DNA from: Deltaproteobacteria bacterium
GTDB lineage: Bacteria; Myxococcota; Kuafuiibacteriia; Kuafuiibacteriales; Kuafuiibacteriaceae
Direction: 5' to 3'
DNA length: 64,000 nt
NCBI GenBank assembly: GCA_016703535.1
Contig: JADJBV010000002.1
Span: 1,488,001-1,552,000, forward strand
Shown: in pieces, positions 49,278-59,437 of the stretch
How positions within the stretch are numbered: the first letter of the stretch is position 1
How the letters are laid out: every line of letters starts with the position of its first letter
Notes under the pieces: model-generated
Databases searched by the model: none
What the model saw: only the letters and a program-made list of their open reading frames with translations
What the model was told of the DNA's origin: nothing
Translations under genes and position numbers: made by a program

Positions 49278-52200
49278 GTGGGGCCCGCCGAACTCGCAAC
49301 CTATTTCCCTTCGTCGCCTCACTCACCGCCACCGGGGTTGACCGAAGCATCGCCGCTGTATCGCCGCCACGTCTGGTTGGCTTCCCTTGGCCTCCTCGCG
49401 TTTGTAGGCCTCTATCTCGGACTGACCGGCTATTTGGCGTGGGTCGTCTATCGTTTGTTGGGCCGCGCTCTGATCCACGGTGGCAACGTCTGGGCTGCCC
49501 TCTTCACCTCCTTGCCGGCGGCACTTTTCTTGGCCTTTTTGGTCCGGGGCCTGTTCGTGGTGAAGACCGGATCACCCCCGGGCAGCCAACTTGAGCTGAA
49601 GCGCGCCGACGAGCCCCTGCTCTTCGCCTTCCTCGATCGGTTGGCCGACGAGACCGGGGCGCCGCGGCCCTATCGGGTCCTCGTGACGGCCGGGGTCAAC
49701 GCCAGCGTGTTCTACGACGTGTCCTTACTCAACCTCCTTTGGCCCTCGCGCAAAAACCTCAACCTGGGTTTGGGGCTGATCAACGTGCTCACCCTCGACG
49801 AGCTGAAGGCGGTGGTGGCTCACGAGTATGGTCACTTCGCCCAACGAAGTATGGCGGTGGGGCGGTGGGTCTACGTGGCCCAACAAGCGACCGGTCACGT
49901 GATCTTGTCTCGGGGCTTCTTCGACGACGCCCTCCGAGTGTTGTCGGGGATCGACCTGCGCATCGCCTGGATCGGCTGGATCATGCGGGTCTTCGTCTGG
50001 GCGATCCGAGCGGTCCTCGACTCGGCCTTTCGGTTGGTGGTCTTGGCGGATCGGGCGTTGGGCCGAGAGATGGAGTTGCAGGCCGATCGGATCGCGGTTT
50101 CGGTGAGCGGCAGCGACAGTTTGGTGCACGCCCTGCACCGCCTCGGCCCCGCCGACGAGGCATGGGAGGAAGCGCTGGGATTTGCCATCGAGGAGCTCAA
50201 CGCGGGCCGGCCGATCTCGGATCTATTTCACCTGCAGACCCTGGTGTTGGATCACCTGCGCCGCATCTTGGACCAGCCCGAGCTCGGCATGACCCCGTCT
50301 CGCCCTCAAAGCGCCGAACAGCGGGTCTTTGACGACACCTTGGCCCACCCGCCCCGAATGTGGCTGACCCACCCGCCCAACCGGGAGCGAGAAGATCACG
50401 CCAAGGCGGTTTATCTTCCGTCGGCCCTGGATCCGCGACCGGCGTGGTTGCTCTTCGCGCGTCCCGAACAACTCCGCCAAGACGTGACCCGGGGGATGAT
50501 CAAGGAAGCGCTCACCCAAAAGGAGGGGGTGCCCGCCAAGGATCCACCCGACACGACGTTGGAGGAGCGCTTGGCCCGACGTTATGGCGGGCGCTCCTTG
50601 GATCCGCGGTATCGGGGCGTCTACCTGGGACGTTCGGTGGCCGGCCATCACCGGGCCGCGGCCGAACTCTACGGACCGCCGCTGTCGCTGGATCGGACGT
50701 TGGTGCTTTCGGCCTTGGACGGTTTGTATCCACCGTCGATCAAGCAGGAGCTCAAGGACTATCGGGAGCGCCGGGAAGAAGAACGGATGTTGGAGGGGCT
50801 CGCGGATGGCGTCTTGACCGCACCGGGCGGGGTCATTCGATACCGTGGCCAGGAGATCCGTCGGCGCGAACTCGCTGCGGTCATCGCGTCCGTCAAGAAC
50901 GAACGCCTGGAGGTCGAACGACGGATCATCGCCCACGATCGAACTTGTCGGACGGCCCACCTCGCGGCCGCCCAACTGCTCGGCGCCGGTTGGCCCGCCT
51001 ACCTTTTGAGCCTGGGTGAGTTGCTCCACTACAGCACCCACACCCTTCGCAACTTGGCCGATGTTTACGGTGCCCTTCAGCACGTGATCGACGTGGTCAC
51101 CTTGGACGGACGAGTTTCGGACGCCGAACGGGCCCGGGTGTTGGGGACCTCCGAGGATCTGCAGCGGGTGCTGGAGGAGGTCTTCCACCAGCAGAGCCAG
51201 CTGCTGTTGCCCGAGGCCATCCAGCGAAGGGTCGACGAGGTCGGCGGCACCCCGACGCTCAAGCAGAAGTTGGGCTTGCCGATGCCCAGCGCTGAGAACC
51301 TGGGGGATTGGCTGCAGGTGGTCGACGGCTGGGTCCGCGGTGCGCTGGATGACCTGCGGGCGCTCAATCACGCGATCTTGGAGACGCTCCTCGAGGCGGA
51401 GGTGCAGGTCGCCGACGTCTTGACCGCGGGCGAGCCGATCGCCGAGTCCCCCGGCCCGGGGCGCGCACCGCCTCGCTACGCAAGTTGTGCCTTTGGGCAA
51501 GAGCGCGAGCGCCAAAAGAAGCTCAGCTGGTGGGATCGTTTCCAGATCGCGGATGGCCTGGGCCCTGGGCTCCTCCGGGCGGGCGCCGCGGTGGGGCTCT
51601 TGGCGCCCGCCTTGTTCGTGGGCGGCACCATCGGAGCGGCCACCATCCACGTGGCCAACGGCCTGGAGATCCCGGTGTTGGTGAAGGTGGATGAAGAGGA
51701 GCTGATCGTCCCGGCTCGGAGTGTTCGATCGTTGTCGCTCAGCGGAGTGGAGCGCGCCCACCTCGCGGCCTTTCGTCGGCTCCCTGGGGGAGCAGGTCCC
51801 GCGATCGAAGGCCTCGACGTCGAACTCCCGGGGGGATTTTCGGACTCGGTCTACAACGTTGGACAAGCCGGGACCTTCGTCGAGTGGACGGCGGTATACG
51901 GCGAACACGCGCGGGAGTTGCCGCCACGGTTTTTGGGTGCGCCTCGCTGGTTCGTGGCGGGGCAGGACGTGTTGTTTGAGGCGCCCCCCACTTCGGTGAA
52001 GGTCAAGGCTGGCCAGACCGAACGTCGCACCGTCCTCGAGTTTCTTTCGCCCCACTCACCCGCGACCCAACTCCAGGGCTTGAACGACCCCGAACAGCGG
52101 CGGGCCTTTTTGCGAACCCACCTGGCCCACGACGGTGAGGGGGCCCACGACCTGGGGACGTGGATCGCCCTCGCGGAGGAGCTCCCGGATCGAATGGACA

Positions 52201-53144
52201 TCTTGCGGCGACGGGCCGCCGAAGGGGGCCCGATGGTGGCGTTCAAGCGGGCGGTGCACGATCTCCTGCCGCCTGAAGAGAAGGCCCAAGACTGTGTCGC
52301 CCGCGGAGAGTTGGCTCGAGCCAATCCCCGGGATCTCGATCTGTTGTACCTCTCCCTCCGCTGCCAAGACGATCGGGAAGAGGTGACCCGCAGCCTCTTT
52401 TCGGTGTGGGAACAGGTGCCGGACCATCCCTGGTTCAGCTGGGCCGCCGCCGACGAACTCGCGGCCCGGGGGCGATATCAAGAGGCGGTGGTGGCCCTGG
52501 AGATCGTGTTGAACTCACCTTCGACCGGCATCATGTTCGACAGGGCCACCGTTGAGCTCCTACGCACGGTTCGGGTCGCAGAACGTGAAGGCCACGAGCT
52601 CAAGGTCCAGCGTTCGACGCCGAGCCCGGTGGCCGAGAGGCTACTGGCGATCGAAGGGCCACCGAACCCCGACGATGGCTCGACCTTCAAGGCCTACCGC
52701 TCGCTTCACCACGGGAAGTTGCCGGAGGCCATCCAACACGCGGTCGCGGGTGACCCCGAGGCGCTTGGCCTATTCCAGGTTCTGGTCGGAGCTTCCGACG
52801 GCGCCGCTCCACCGTTGGTCGAGCAGGCCCAGAAGGTGCTGCCCGAGCAGCTCGGCGAGTTCCGTTGGGTGCAAGACAGCTTGCAGATCCGGGCGGGCAG
52901 CCCGCCGGCCGTCTTGAGCGTCGACCCGACCTTGGCCGAAGCTCTGAAGGCCATTCTGGCCGATCCCCAGTTCGCTCAACACCCGGAGCGCCTGGAGGCC
53001 TTCGCCCGGGGCCGGACGCTCCGCATGCGGGGCATGCTCTTGGCCATGGGCCTGATCGTGCTTGGGGACGCGGCCCCGGCCCCCTGGCGCGACTTCGTCC
53101 GGGCCGCGTTGTTTCCGACCGAACGCCCATACTTTCACCCGTAG
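49278..53144 (+). CDS. very large M48-family membrane metallopeptidase
   Basis: A 1288-residue protein, about four times the usual HtpX/Ste24-type length. Two membrane segments (~33-58 and ~70-93) precede the peptidase domain, whose zinc motif is HEYGH (182-186, in VVAHEYGHFAQR); the third ligand is probably the Glu of REMELQADR (~266). Residues ~440-720 are helical; a further hydrophobic stretch at ~757-785 is followed by a small beta domain (IHVANGLEIPVLVKVDEEEL), and the C-terminal ~350 residues are TPR-like helical repeats (ELARANPRDLDLLYLSLRCQ). M48 enzymes degrade misfolded membrane proteins or process substrates. The role of the C-terminal extension is unknown; recognition or assembly is inferred. 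The start is GTG. Confidence 0.87.
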   Translation: MGPAELATYFPSSPHSPPPGLTEASPLYRRHVWLASLGLLAFVGLYLGLTGYLAWVVYRLLGRALIHGGNVWAALFTSLPAALFLAFLVRGLFVVKTGSPPGSQLELKRADEPLLFAFLDRLADETGAPRPYRVLVTAGVNASVFYDVSLLNLLWPSRKNLNLGLGLINVLTLDELKAVVAHEYGHFAQRSMAVGRWVYVAQQATGHVILSRGFFDDALRVLSGIDLRIAWIGWIMRVFVWAIRAVLDSAFRLVVLADRALGREMELQADRIAVSVSGSDSLVHALHRLGPADEAWEEALGFAIEELNAGRPISDLFHLQTLVLDHLRRILDQPELGMTPSRPQSAEQRVFDDTLAHPPRMWLTHPPNREREDHAKAVYLPSALDPRPAWLLFARPEQLRQDVTRGMIKEALTQKEGVPAKDPPDTTLEERLARRYGGRSLDPRYRGVYLGRSVAGHHRAAAELYGPPLSLDRTLVLSALDGLYPPSIKQELKDYRERREEERMLEGLADGVLTAPGGVIRYRGQEIRRRELAAVIASVKNERLEVERRIIAHDRTCRTAHLAAAQLLGAGWPAYLLSLGELLHYSTHTLRNLADVYGALQHVIDVVTLDGRVSDAERARVLGTSEDLQRVLEEVFHQQSQLLLPEAIQRRVDEVGGTPTLKQKLGLPMPSAENLGDWLQVVDGWVRGALDDLRALNHAILETLLEAEVQVADVLTAGEPIAESPGPGRAPPRYASCAFGQERERQKKLSWWDRFQIADGLGPGLLRAGAAVGLLAPALFVGGTIGAATIHVANGLEIPVLVKVDEEELIVPARSVRSLSLSGVERAHLAAFRRLPGGAGPAIEGLDVELPGGFSDSVYNVGQAGTFVEWTAVYGEHARELPPRFLGAPRWFVAGQDVLFEAPPTSVKVKAGQTERRTVLEFLSPHSPATQLQGLNDPEQRRAFLRTHLAHDGEGAHDLGTWIALAEELPDRMDILRRRAAEGGPMVAFKRAVHDLLPPEEKAQDCVARGELARANPRDLDLLYLSLRCQDDREEVTRSLFSVWEQVPDHPWFSWAAADELAARGRYQEAVVALEIVLNSPSTGIMFDRATVELLRTVRVAEREGHELKVQRSTPSPVAERLLAIEGPPNPDDGSTFKAYRSLHHGKLPEAIQHAVAGDPEALGLFQVLVGASDGAAPPLVEQAQKVLPEQLGEFRWVQDSLQIRAGSPPAVLSVDPTLAEALKAILADPQFAQHPERLEAFARGRTLRMRGMLLAMGLIVLGDAAPAPWRDFVRAALFPTERPYFHP

Positions 53145-53241
53145 CCTGCCGGCCATACCCAAGTAAGCCCTAGGCCGACGGCCGGGGATCCACGGTGGGG
53201 TTGTCCAAAGCCGACGCCCCGGGGGCCCTTTTCCGGTCCAG

Positions 53242-53673
53242 ATGGTGCCGCCAGCCGATAACCTCAACGCCCCAGGTCCACTCCGAGTGGGGCAGGTTGA
53301 AACCGTGCTCGCGAATCCAATCCTCGAACTCGATCCGTCCTCTTATCTCCGTGAGGTCCTGCCGGCCTTGTTGCGGAGCGCCCAGCGGCCAGCGTTGCCG
53401 AAAGCGGTCATTCAGTTCGTGATCGTCGATCGCCCCGACTGCGATCTGGCCTACCGATGTTCGCCTGCGGGCCTCGAGGTCATGGACGGGATCGTCGACG
53501 ACGTCGATCTCACCCTCAGCTTCGTCAGCGCCGATCTTTTAGCCTTCGCCAAGAAGAAGCTCGATGTGCCTCGAGCCCTCAGGTCCCAGCGCCTCAAGGT
53601 CTACGGCCGCACCGAACTCCTCGAGTGGATGACCGCCCGCTTGGTCGACGCGGCCACCGGGGGTGTGTCGTGA
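53242..53673 (+). CDS. SCP2 sterol-binding-domain protein
   Basis: A 143-residue (or shorter) protein with an SCP2-like lipid-binding domain: VIQFVIVDRPDCDLAYRCSP, DDVDLTLSFVSADLLAFAKK and RLKVYGRTELLEWM, the usual strand/helix order ending in a final helix. Such domains bind hydrophobic ligands inside a pocket. The ATG at 53242 has no ribosome-binding site, and in-frame GTGs at 53287 and 53305 are alternatives. Its stop overlaps the start of the glycogen synthase gene as GTGA (53670-53673). That link between a lipid-binding domain and glycogen metabolism is unusual, and I have no explanation for it. Confidence 0.72.
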   Translation: MVPPADNLNAPGPLRVGQVETVLANPILELDPSSYLREVLPALLRSAQRPALPKAVIQFVIVDRPDCDLAYRCSPAGLEVMDGIVDDVDLTLSFVSADLLAFAKKKLDVPRALRSQRLKVYGRTELLEWMTARLVDAATGGVS

Positions 53674-55889
53674 AGAGCACCAAAACCCCCGTCGGCTCCA
53701 CCGATCTTTGGCACGCCCGCCGGGTCTTTGGGCCCAAGGCCCGGGCCTCCGGACGGACCTCTCAAGTGTTGGCCAGCGCGGCCCTCTCGGCGGATCACTT
53801 CGATCCCAAGGCGAGCAAGGCCGCCCTCAGCGCTTTGGTGTCCTTGGCCCAACGCCATGGTGAGGTGAGGGCTCTGGACGTGGAGGTGGTGGCCCGAAAG
53901 TTGGCCGCCGACGCCGCCGAGAGCCTGCGCGCCATGTACGCGGCGGTCACCGAGCTCAAACAACACGGGGCCCTGTCGCGACCGAAGCAGGTGGAGACCG
54001 TGACCATGGCCGAGATCGATCGGCTGGAGCGAGGGGCTCTGCCCCCGACCTTGGTCAAGCGCCTGCGCCGCACCGCGGGCCTCGATCTCTTCCGGATCGG
54101 CGCCGATCCGATCCGCGACGAGACCCTGCGAAGTGAACTCACCACCTATCTGCGGCGCCAGCGGGTGCCCGAAAAGGTCCTCCTCGAGGCCGAGGTCCCG
54201 CCCGACTTGACCCTCCGCGAGGCTGCCCAACGCCAAAGCGCCGCCTCCTTGGCGATCCTCCTCGATCCCCAAGCGGCGCCTTCGCTGAAGGTGAACCTCC
54301 TCGGGCGCCTGGGGCGCACCGCCGGACCCGAAGTGTTCCCGTCATTGGTCAAGTTCGGCGGCGAACCGGGTGAGGTCGGACGCGCCGCGCGTTTGGCCAT
54401 CGGCCAGATCGAAAAGGCCCAGCGCATGACCATCGTCTTGGCCTCGATGGAGGTGAAGCCGTACAGCGGCACCGGCGGCCTCTCCAACGTGATCCCCGAG
54501 ATGGCTCGGGCCATGGCCCAGGCCGGTCACCGGGTGGTCGTGCTTTCGCCGCGGCACCAGGTCATTGACCCCGCCCAGCTGACCCACACCGATCGGATCG
54601 GTTCGGTGCCCGGACCCAAGGGCAACGAAGGCTTTGGGCTCAAGCAAGATCTGCGGGACGGGGTCGAATATTGGTTCCTGGAGAGCGACACCTATTTCTC
54701 CAAGGACCGGCGCGGCATCTACGGCGACCCCGGGGACTACGCCGACAACGCGGCTCGCTACGACTTCTTCAGCGCCTCGATCCCCGAAGCGCTGCGGTTG
54801 ATCTTGGGCGATGAACGACCCGACGTGGTCCACCTCAACGACGCCCACACCGCCGCGGGCGCCGTGTACCTGCGGCAAGAACCCAAATTCGCCGACACCG
54901 CCACCGTGCTCCAGGTGCACAACTTGGGCGGCGCCTATCAGGGTCGTTTTGGGTCCGATCAGCTCCAAAACATGCGCTTCAAAGACCAAGGCCTCTACTA
55001 CCCCACGGGCCCGGCCGAGTTTTATGGCGACGTCAACCTCCTCAAGTTGGGTCTGACCACCGCCGACGCTGCGACCACCGTAAGCCGTCGCTACAAGCAA
55101 GAGATCCTCACCGAAGAGAAGGGCGAAGGTTTGCACGGTGTGCTCCGGGGCCTGGACGCACGCGGTAAGTTGTACGGCAGCCTCAACGGCATCGATCACC
55201 AAGTGTGGAGCTCGGAGCGGGATCCGTTGATCACCCACCACTTCAGCTTCGCCGATCGAAGTGGCAAGGCAGCTTGCAAAACGGAGCTCCTCCGCCGCTT
55301 TGCTTTGCCCGAGATCCCGGGCGCGGCGCTGGTGGGGGTGGTGGCGCGCCTGACCGAACAGAAGGGCTTCGACGACATCGTCAAGACCATCGACGGCTCG
55401 ATGCAGGCCGGCAAAAACGTCCAGTTCGTGATCTCGGGCGATGGTGATCCGCAGATCCGCCAGCAGGTCGAGGCCTTGATCCAGCGTTACCCAGATCGGG
55501 TGGCCATCGCGCCGCGCTTCACCGTGGAGACCGAACACCAGATCTACGCCGGCAGTGATCTCTTCTTGATGCCGTCCCGATTCGAACCTTGTGGACTGCC
55601 CCAGATGTATTCGCTCCGGTACCTGACCATGCCGATCGTGCGGGCGGTCGGTGGCCTGGACGAGAGCATTCAGGATTGGGATCCGGCGACCGGCAAGGGC
55701 AACGGCTTCAAGTTCAAGGACGACCTCAACGAGGCCTTTGATCGGGCCCTGGCCTGGTACCAAAGTGACGAGGCCACCAAGGAGCCGCTGCTCCGAAACG
55801 CCGCCCTGTCCGACTTCTCTTGGGAGGGCGCCGCCGTGCCCGAGCTCCTCACGTTGTACCGGAAGGTCCAGGCTGACCGGACAGGGTGA
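53670..55889 (+). CDS. glycogen/starch synthase (GT5) with ~250-residue N-terminal extension
   Basis: A 739-residue protein. Residues ~253-735 are a GT5 ADP-glucose-type glycogen synthase: MTIVLASMEVKPYSGTGGLS at the entry (the usual KxGGL motif appears here as SGTGGL), VVHLNDAHTA, LQVHNLGGAYQG, GVVARLTEQKGFDDI and the E-x7-E-type motif in SRFEPCGLPQMYSLRY. Residues 1-250 are an unrecognised helical extension (RRVFGPKARASGRTSQVL at its start) possibly of repeated helical pairs. It may bind a partner or regulate the enzyme. The GTG start overlaps the SCP2 gene. No glgC, glgB or glgP is in the window, so it is outside a typical glycogen operon. GlgA-like function is well supported. Confidence 0.85.
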   Translation: MKSTKTPVGSTDLWHARRVFGPKARASGRTSQVLASAALSADHFDPKASKAALSALVSLAQRHGEVRALDVEVVARKLAADAAESLRAMYAAVTELKQHGALSRPKQVETVTMAEIDRLERGALPPTLVKRLRRTAGLDLFRIGADPIRDETLRSELTTYLRRQRVPEKVLLEAEVPPDLTLREAAQRQSAASLAILLDPQAAPSLKVNLLGRLGRTAGPEVFPSLVKFGGEPGEVGRAARLAIGQIEKAQRMTIVLASMEVKPYSGTGGLSNVIPEMARAMAQAGHRVVVLSPRHQVIDPAQLTHTDRIGSVPGPKGNEGFGLKQDLRDGVEYWFLESDTYFSKDRRGIYGDPGDYADNAARYDFFSASIPEALRLILGDERPDVVHLNDAHTAAGAVYLRQEPKFADTATVLQVHNLGGAYQGRFGSDQLQNMRFKDQGLYYPTGPAEFYGDVNLLKLGLTTADAATTVSRRYKQEILTEEKGEGLHGVLRGLDARGKLYGSLNGIDHQVWSSERDPLITHHFSFADRSGKAACKTELLRRFALPEIPGAALVGVVARLTEQKGFDDIVKTIDGSMQAGKNVQFVISGDGDPQIRQQVEALIQRYPDRVAIAPRFTVETEHQIYAGSDLFLMPSRFEPCGLPQMYSLRYLTMPIVRAVGGLDESIQDWDPATGKGNGFKFKDDLNEAFDRALAWYQSDEATKEPLLRNAALSDFSWEGAAVPELLTLYRKVQADRTG

Positions 55890-55978
55890 TGGGTGGACCA
55901 TACAACTATCTGATAGGACTGAAGATCTAGCAACACGGCCGCCTCCCCTCCGATACATGTAGGTGTCTGGAGGATGCT

Positions 55979-56308
55979 GTGGGTAATCAGTCCGCACTCA
56001 CCGAAACCGAAGCCCGTCGCGTCGCCGAGTTGGTCTCGAGCCGCCTGACCTTGGACCAAGAGCAGCTGGTCCTCACCCCCGCCGGGCGACGGGCCCTGGC
56101 CCAAGACCTCCGGGCCTACGCCCACCGGCCGACGTTTCGCAGCGTGCTCCGCCAGGTGGCCTTCACCGCCGCTCAGCTGGAGACCCGGGGTGGCTTCGTC
56201 CAACCCGCTCGGGAGCTGATCGGCCTGGTGACCGAACTTCTGCCCGCGTTGACCCAATCCGGCTCAGACCGCTTGGAGCGGTCGGCCCCTCGGAACCGCT
56301 TCGTCTGA
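55979..56308 (+). CDS. small helical protein, unknown (first of three)
   Basis: A 109-residue, all-helical, soluble protein starting with GTG after a clear Shine-Dalgarno (ggagg, 55969-55973). It has a heptad-like central part (RRALAQDLRAYAHRPTFRSV, then FTAAQLETRGGF) and no cysteines. I recognise no family. The 89 bases upstream are less GC-rich than their surroundings and hold a CTATC-T-GATAG inverted repeat and GATACATGT, so they may contain the promoter of a three-gene operon with the next two orphans. It follows the glycogen synthase gene in the same direction. Confidence 0.6.
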   Translation: MGNQSALTETEARRVAELVSSRLTLDQEQLVLTPAGRRALAQDLRAYAHRPTFRSVLRQVAFTAAQLETRGGFVQPARELIGLVTELLPALTQSGSDRLERSAPRNRFV

Positions 56309-56325
56309 AGCAAAGGAGCTGAACG

Positions 56326-56550
56326 ATGATCCTCTCTCCCGAAGGCTGGAACGCCTACTTTTCTTTGCAGGACAGCGGCGCCATCTACGCGGCCCGCAAC
56401 CTCCGCTTCCTCGATCCCAAAGCGGCGGCGGCCTTGGTGACCCAAGACGCGGCCATCGCCATGATCAAGGCCGGGCCCGAACACATGGTGATCGACAGCG
56501 CCTTGCGCCACATCCTGCCGCCGGAAGTGGTCCGGCAGCTGTTCCGCTGA
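56326..56550 (+). CDS. small protein, unknown (second of three)
   Basis: A 74-residue soluble protein with an excellent Shine-Dalgarno (aaaggag, 8-base spacing), which strongly supports it as a real gene. The sequence is helical with a Trp/Tyr-containing N-terminus (LSPEGWNAYFSLQDSGA) and a C-terminal helix (ALRHILPPEVVRQLFR). There are no cysteines or metal motifs. It lies 17 bases after the preceding orphan and 20 bases before the next. Its shape would suit a small adaptor or regulatory subunit, but that is speculation. Confidence 0.65.
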   Translation: MILSPEGWNAYFSLQDSGAIYAARNLRFLDPKAAAALVTQDAAIAMIKAGPEHMVIDSALRHILPPEVVRQLFR

Positions 56551-56570
56551 CGCCTCGGCCGGAGTTGCCC

Positions 56571-57206
56571 ATGTCCATCGTCCAGGTGATGAGCGCCCTC
56601 GATCGTTGGGGCCTGATGAACGACCTGAAGGCGGTTCCGCCCGAGGTCACCAGCTTCGACTCCAGCACCATCAAGAAGTACGTCTGGACCTTGGTGGACG
56701 CGGGCCCGGCTGCCCCCGACGTCGACGCCGCGCTCCAGGACTACTTGGGGCGCCAGATCAAGCGGCCCGAACTTTTTGCGGCCCTACGGAACCCGGGCTC
56801 CAAGGTCGATCAAGCGTGGGTCTCCGAGGCCCCCGAGGCCGATCAGATCCGCAGCGGGAGCGCCGGCGCCCTGGCGGCTGCCCTCCCGCAGTTGGCCAAG
56901 ACCCGCAACCAGGCCGAACTGGCGCTCCAGCTGGCGGTGCAGCGAGCAGGCCACACCTTGTTGGCGCTCCAGGCCAGCCCAGCCAAGGCCTTCTACGACG
57001 CGTCCGGCCGACCCAACTACGCCGATCCTTCGGAGATCTCGGGCATGCACCGGGCGATGCACGAAGCGAAGGGGCTTGGCGCGGTGGCCGAAGTTTTGGT
57101 CCCCTATTTGTCGCAGCAGCCCGACCCGGTGGCCCAGCAGCTGGCCGCGCTCCTCGGCGAGGCCTGGCGGGTGGTGGACGATCGGATGCAGGTCAAGTGG
57201 CGTTGA
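56571..57206 (+). CDS. helical protein, unknown (third of three)
   Basis: A 211-residue soluble protein. Residues 1-45 resemble a small winged-helix or bromodomain-like start (IVQVMSALDRWGLMNDLKAV) but not closely enough to name. The rest is helical and Gln/Ala-rich, with repeated segments (ALAAALPQLAKTRNQAELAL, VAEVLVPYLSQQPDPVAQQ). It starts at the ATG at 56571, 20 bases after the previous gene, and is convergent with groEL across the groESL terminator. Together with the two preceding orphans it forms a compact set whose partners may be outside the known families. Confidence 0.62.
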   Translation: MSIVQVMSALDRWGLMNDLKAVPPEVTSFDSSTIKKYVWTLVDAGPAAPDVDAALQDYLGRQIKRPELFAALRNPGSKVDQAWVSEAPEADQIRSGSAGALAAALPQLAKTRNQAELALQLAVQRAGHTLLALQASPAKAFYDASGRPNYADPSEISGMHRAMHEAKGLGAVAEVLVPYLSQQPDPVAQQLAALLGEAWRVVDDRMQVKWR

Positions 57207-57225
57207 ACGCCGCCCACCAAGGCGC

Positions 57226-57271
57226 CTAAAAAGCGAAGAGCCCCGCCCCGGCCGAAACCGAAGCGAGGCTC
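57226..57271 (-). terminator. rho-independent terminator of groESL
   Basis: On the minus strand, GAGCCTCGC pairs with GCGGGGCTC (one G-T) around a GC-rich loop (57238-57271) and is followed by TTCGCTTTTT. It lies about 30 bases past the groEL stop. Confidence 0.8.
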
Positions 57272-57298
57272 TCCTCGAACCGCAGGGCCCGAGACTTC

Positions 57299-58966
<1,668 letters not shown>

Positions 58967-58993
58967 GTGATTTGCTCCGTTTTCCTGGGTGGG

Positions 58994-59284
58994 TCAGTCG
59001 AGGATCCCGAGGACTTCGTCCTCGCGGAGGATGACGTGTTCGACGCCGTCGACCTTGATCTCGGTGCCCGTGTATTTGCCGAAGAGGATCCGGTTGCCCG
59101 GCTTCACTTCCAGGCCGCGGACCTTGCCATCATCGAGGATCTTGCCGTTGCCGACGGCGATCACTTCGCCCTCGATCGGCTTCTCCTTGGCCGAGTCGGG
59201 GATGATGATGCCCCCCTTCGACTTCTCTTCGGCTTGGACCCGCTTCACCAGCAGGCGATCGTGCAGTGGACGAAATTTCGACAT
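58994..59284 (-). CDS. groES: co-chaperonin GroES (10 kDa)
   Basis: A 96-residue co-chaperonin. The N-terminus FRPLHDRLLVKRVQAEEKSK, the mobile loop GGIIIPDSAKEKP and the core strand PGNRILFGKYTGTEIKVDG match the family throughout, and the length is standard. GroES caps the GroEL ring during folding. The ATG at 59284 follows a GAGGG Shine-Dalgarno. It is the first gene of the operon; the promoter lies at 59360-59388 and gives a leader of about 70 bases. Confidence 0.98.
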   Translation of the reverse strand: MSKFRPLHDRLLVKRVQAEEKSKGGIIIPDSAKEKPIEGEVIAVGNGKILDDGKVRGLEVKPGNRILFGKYTGTEIKVDGVEHVILREDEVLGILD

Positions 59285-59321
59285 TGTAAGCCCTCGTTCC
59301 TATTTTGGAATTGGATTTGGT

Positions 59322-59371
59322 TTAGCCACCTCAGGGGGGTGGCTGCCAAACGCGGCGGATTCTTAGCCACC
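59322..59371 (-). promoter_or_regulatory. repeat-containing operator-like region in the groES leader
   Basis: The 9-mer ttagccacc occurs at 59322-59330 and again at 59363-59371; the inverse ggtggct lies at 59338-59344, giving a 7-7-7 inverted repeat (59324-59344). The second copy overlaps the -10. The standard CIRCE element is absent. A local repressor or RNA structure may act here. Confidence 0.45.
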
Positions 59372-59388
59372 CGGGTGACGGGCGTCAA
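59360..59388 (-). promoter_or_regulatory. groESL promoter
   Basis: On the minus strand TTGACG (59383-59388), 17 bases containing the palindrome CACCCGGGTG, then TAAGAA (59360-59365). A good housekeeping-type promoter. Confidence 0.6.
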
Positions 59389-59437
59389 GAACCTCGTATC
59401 TGGCCGCTGGGGCAGGGGAAACGGGGATTCGTCCCGT

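Noticed and set aside
53145..53241. A terminator or small RNA between the M48 and SCP2 genes
   Set aside because: The 97 bases hold only a short CCCCGGGG palindrome followed by four T; no convincing stem-loop or promoter was found.
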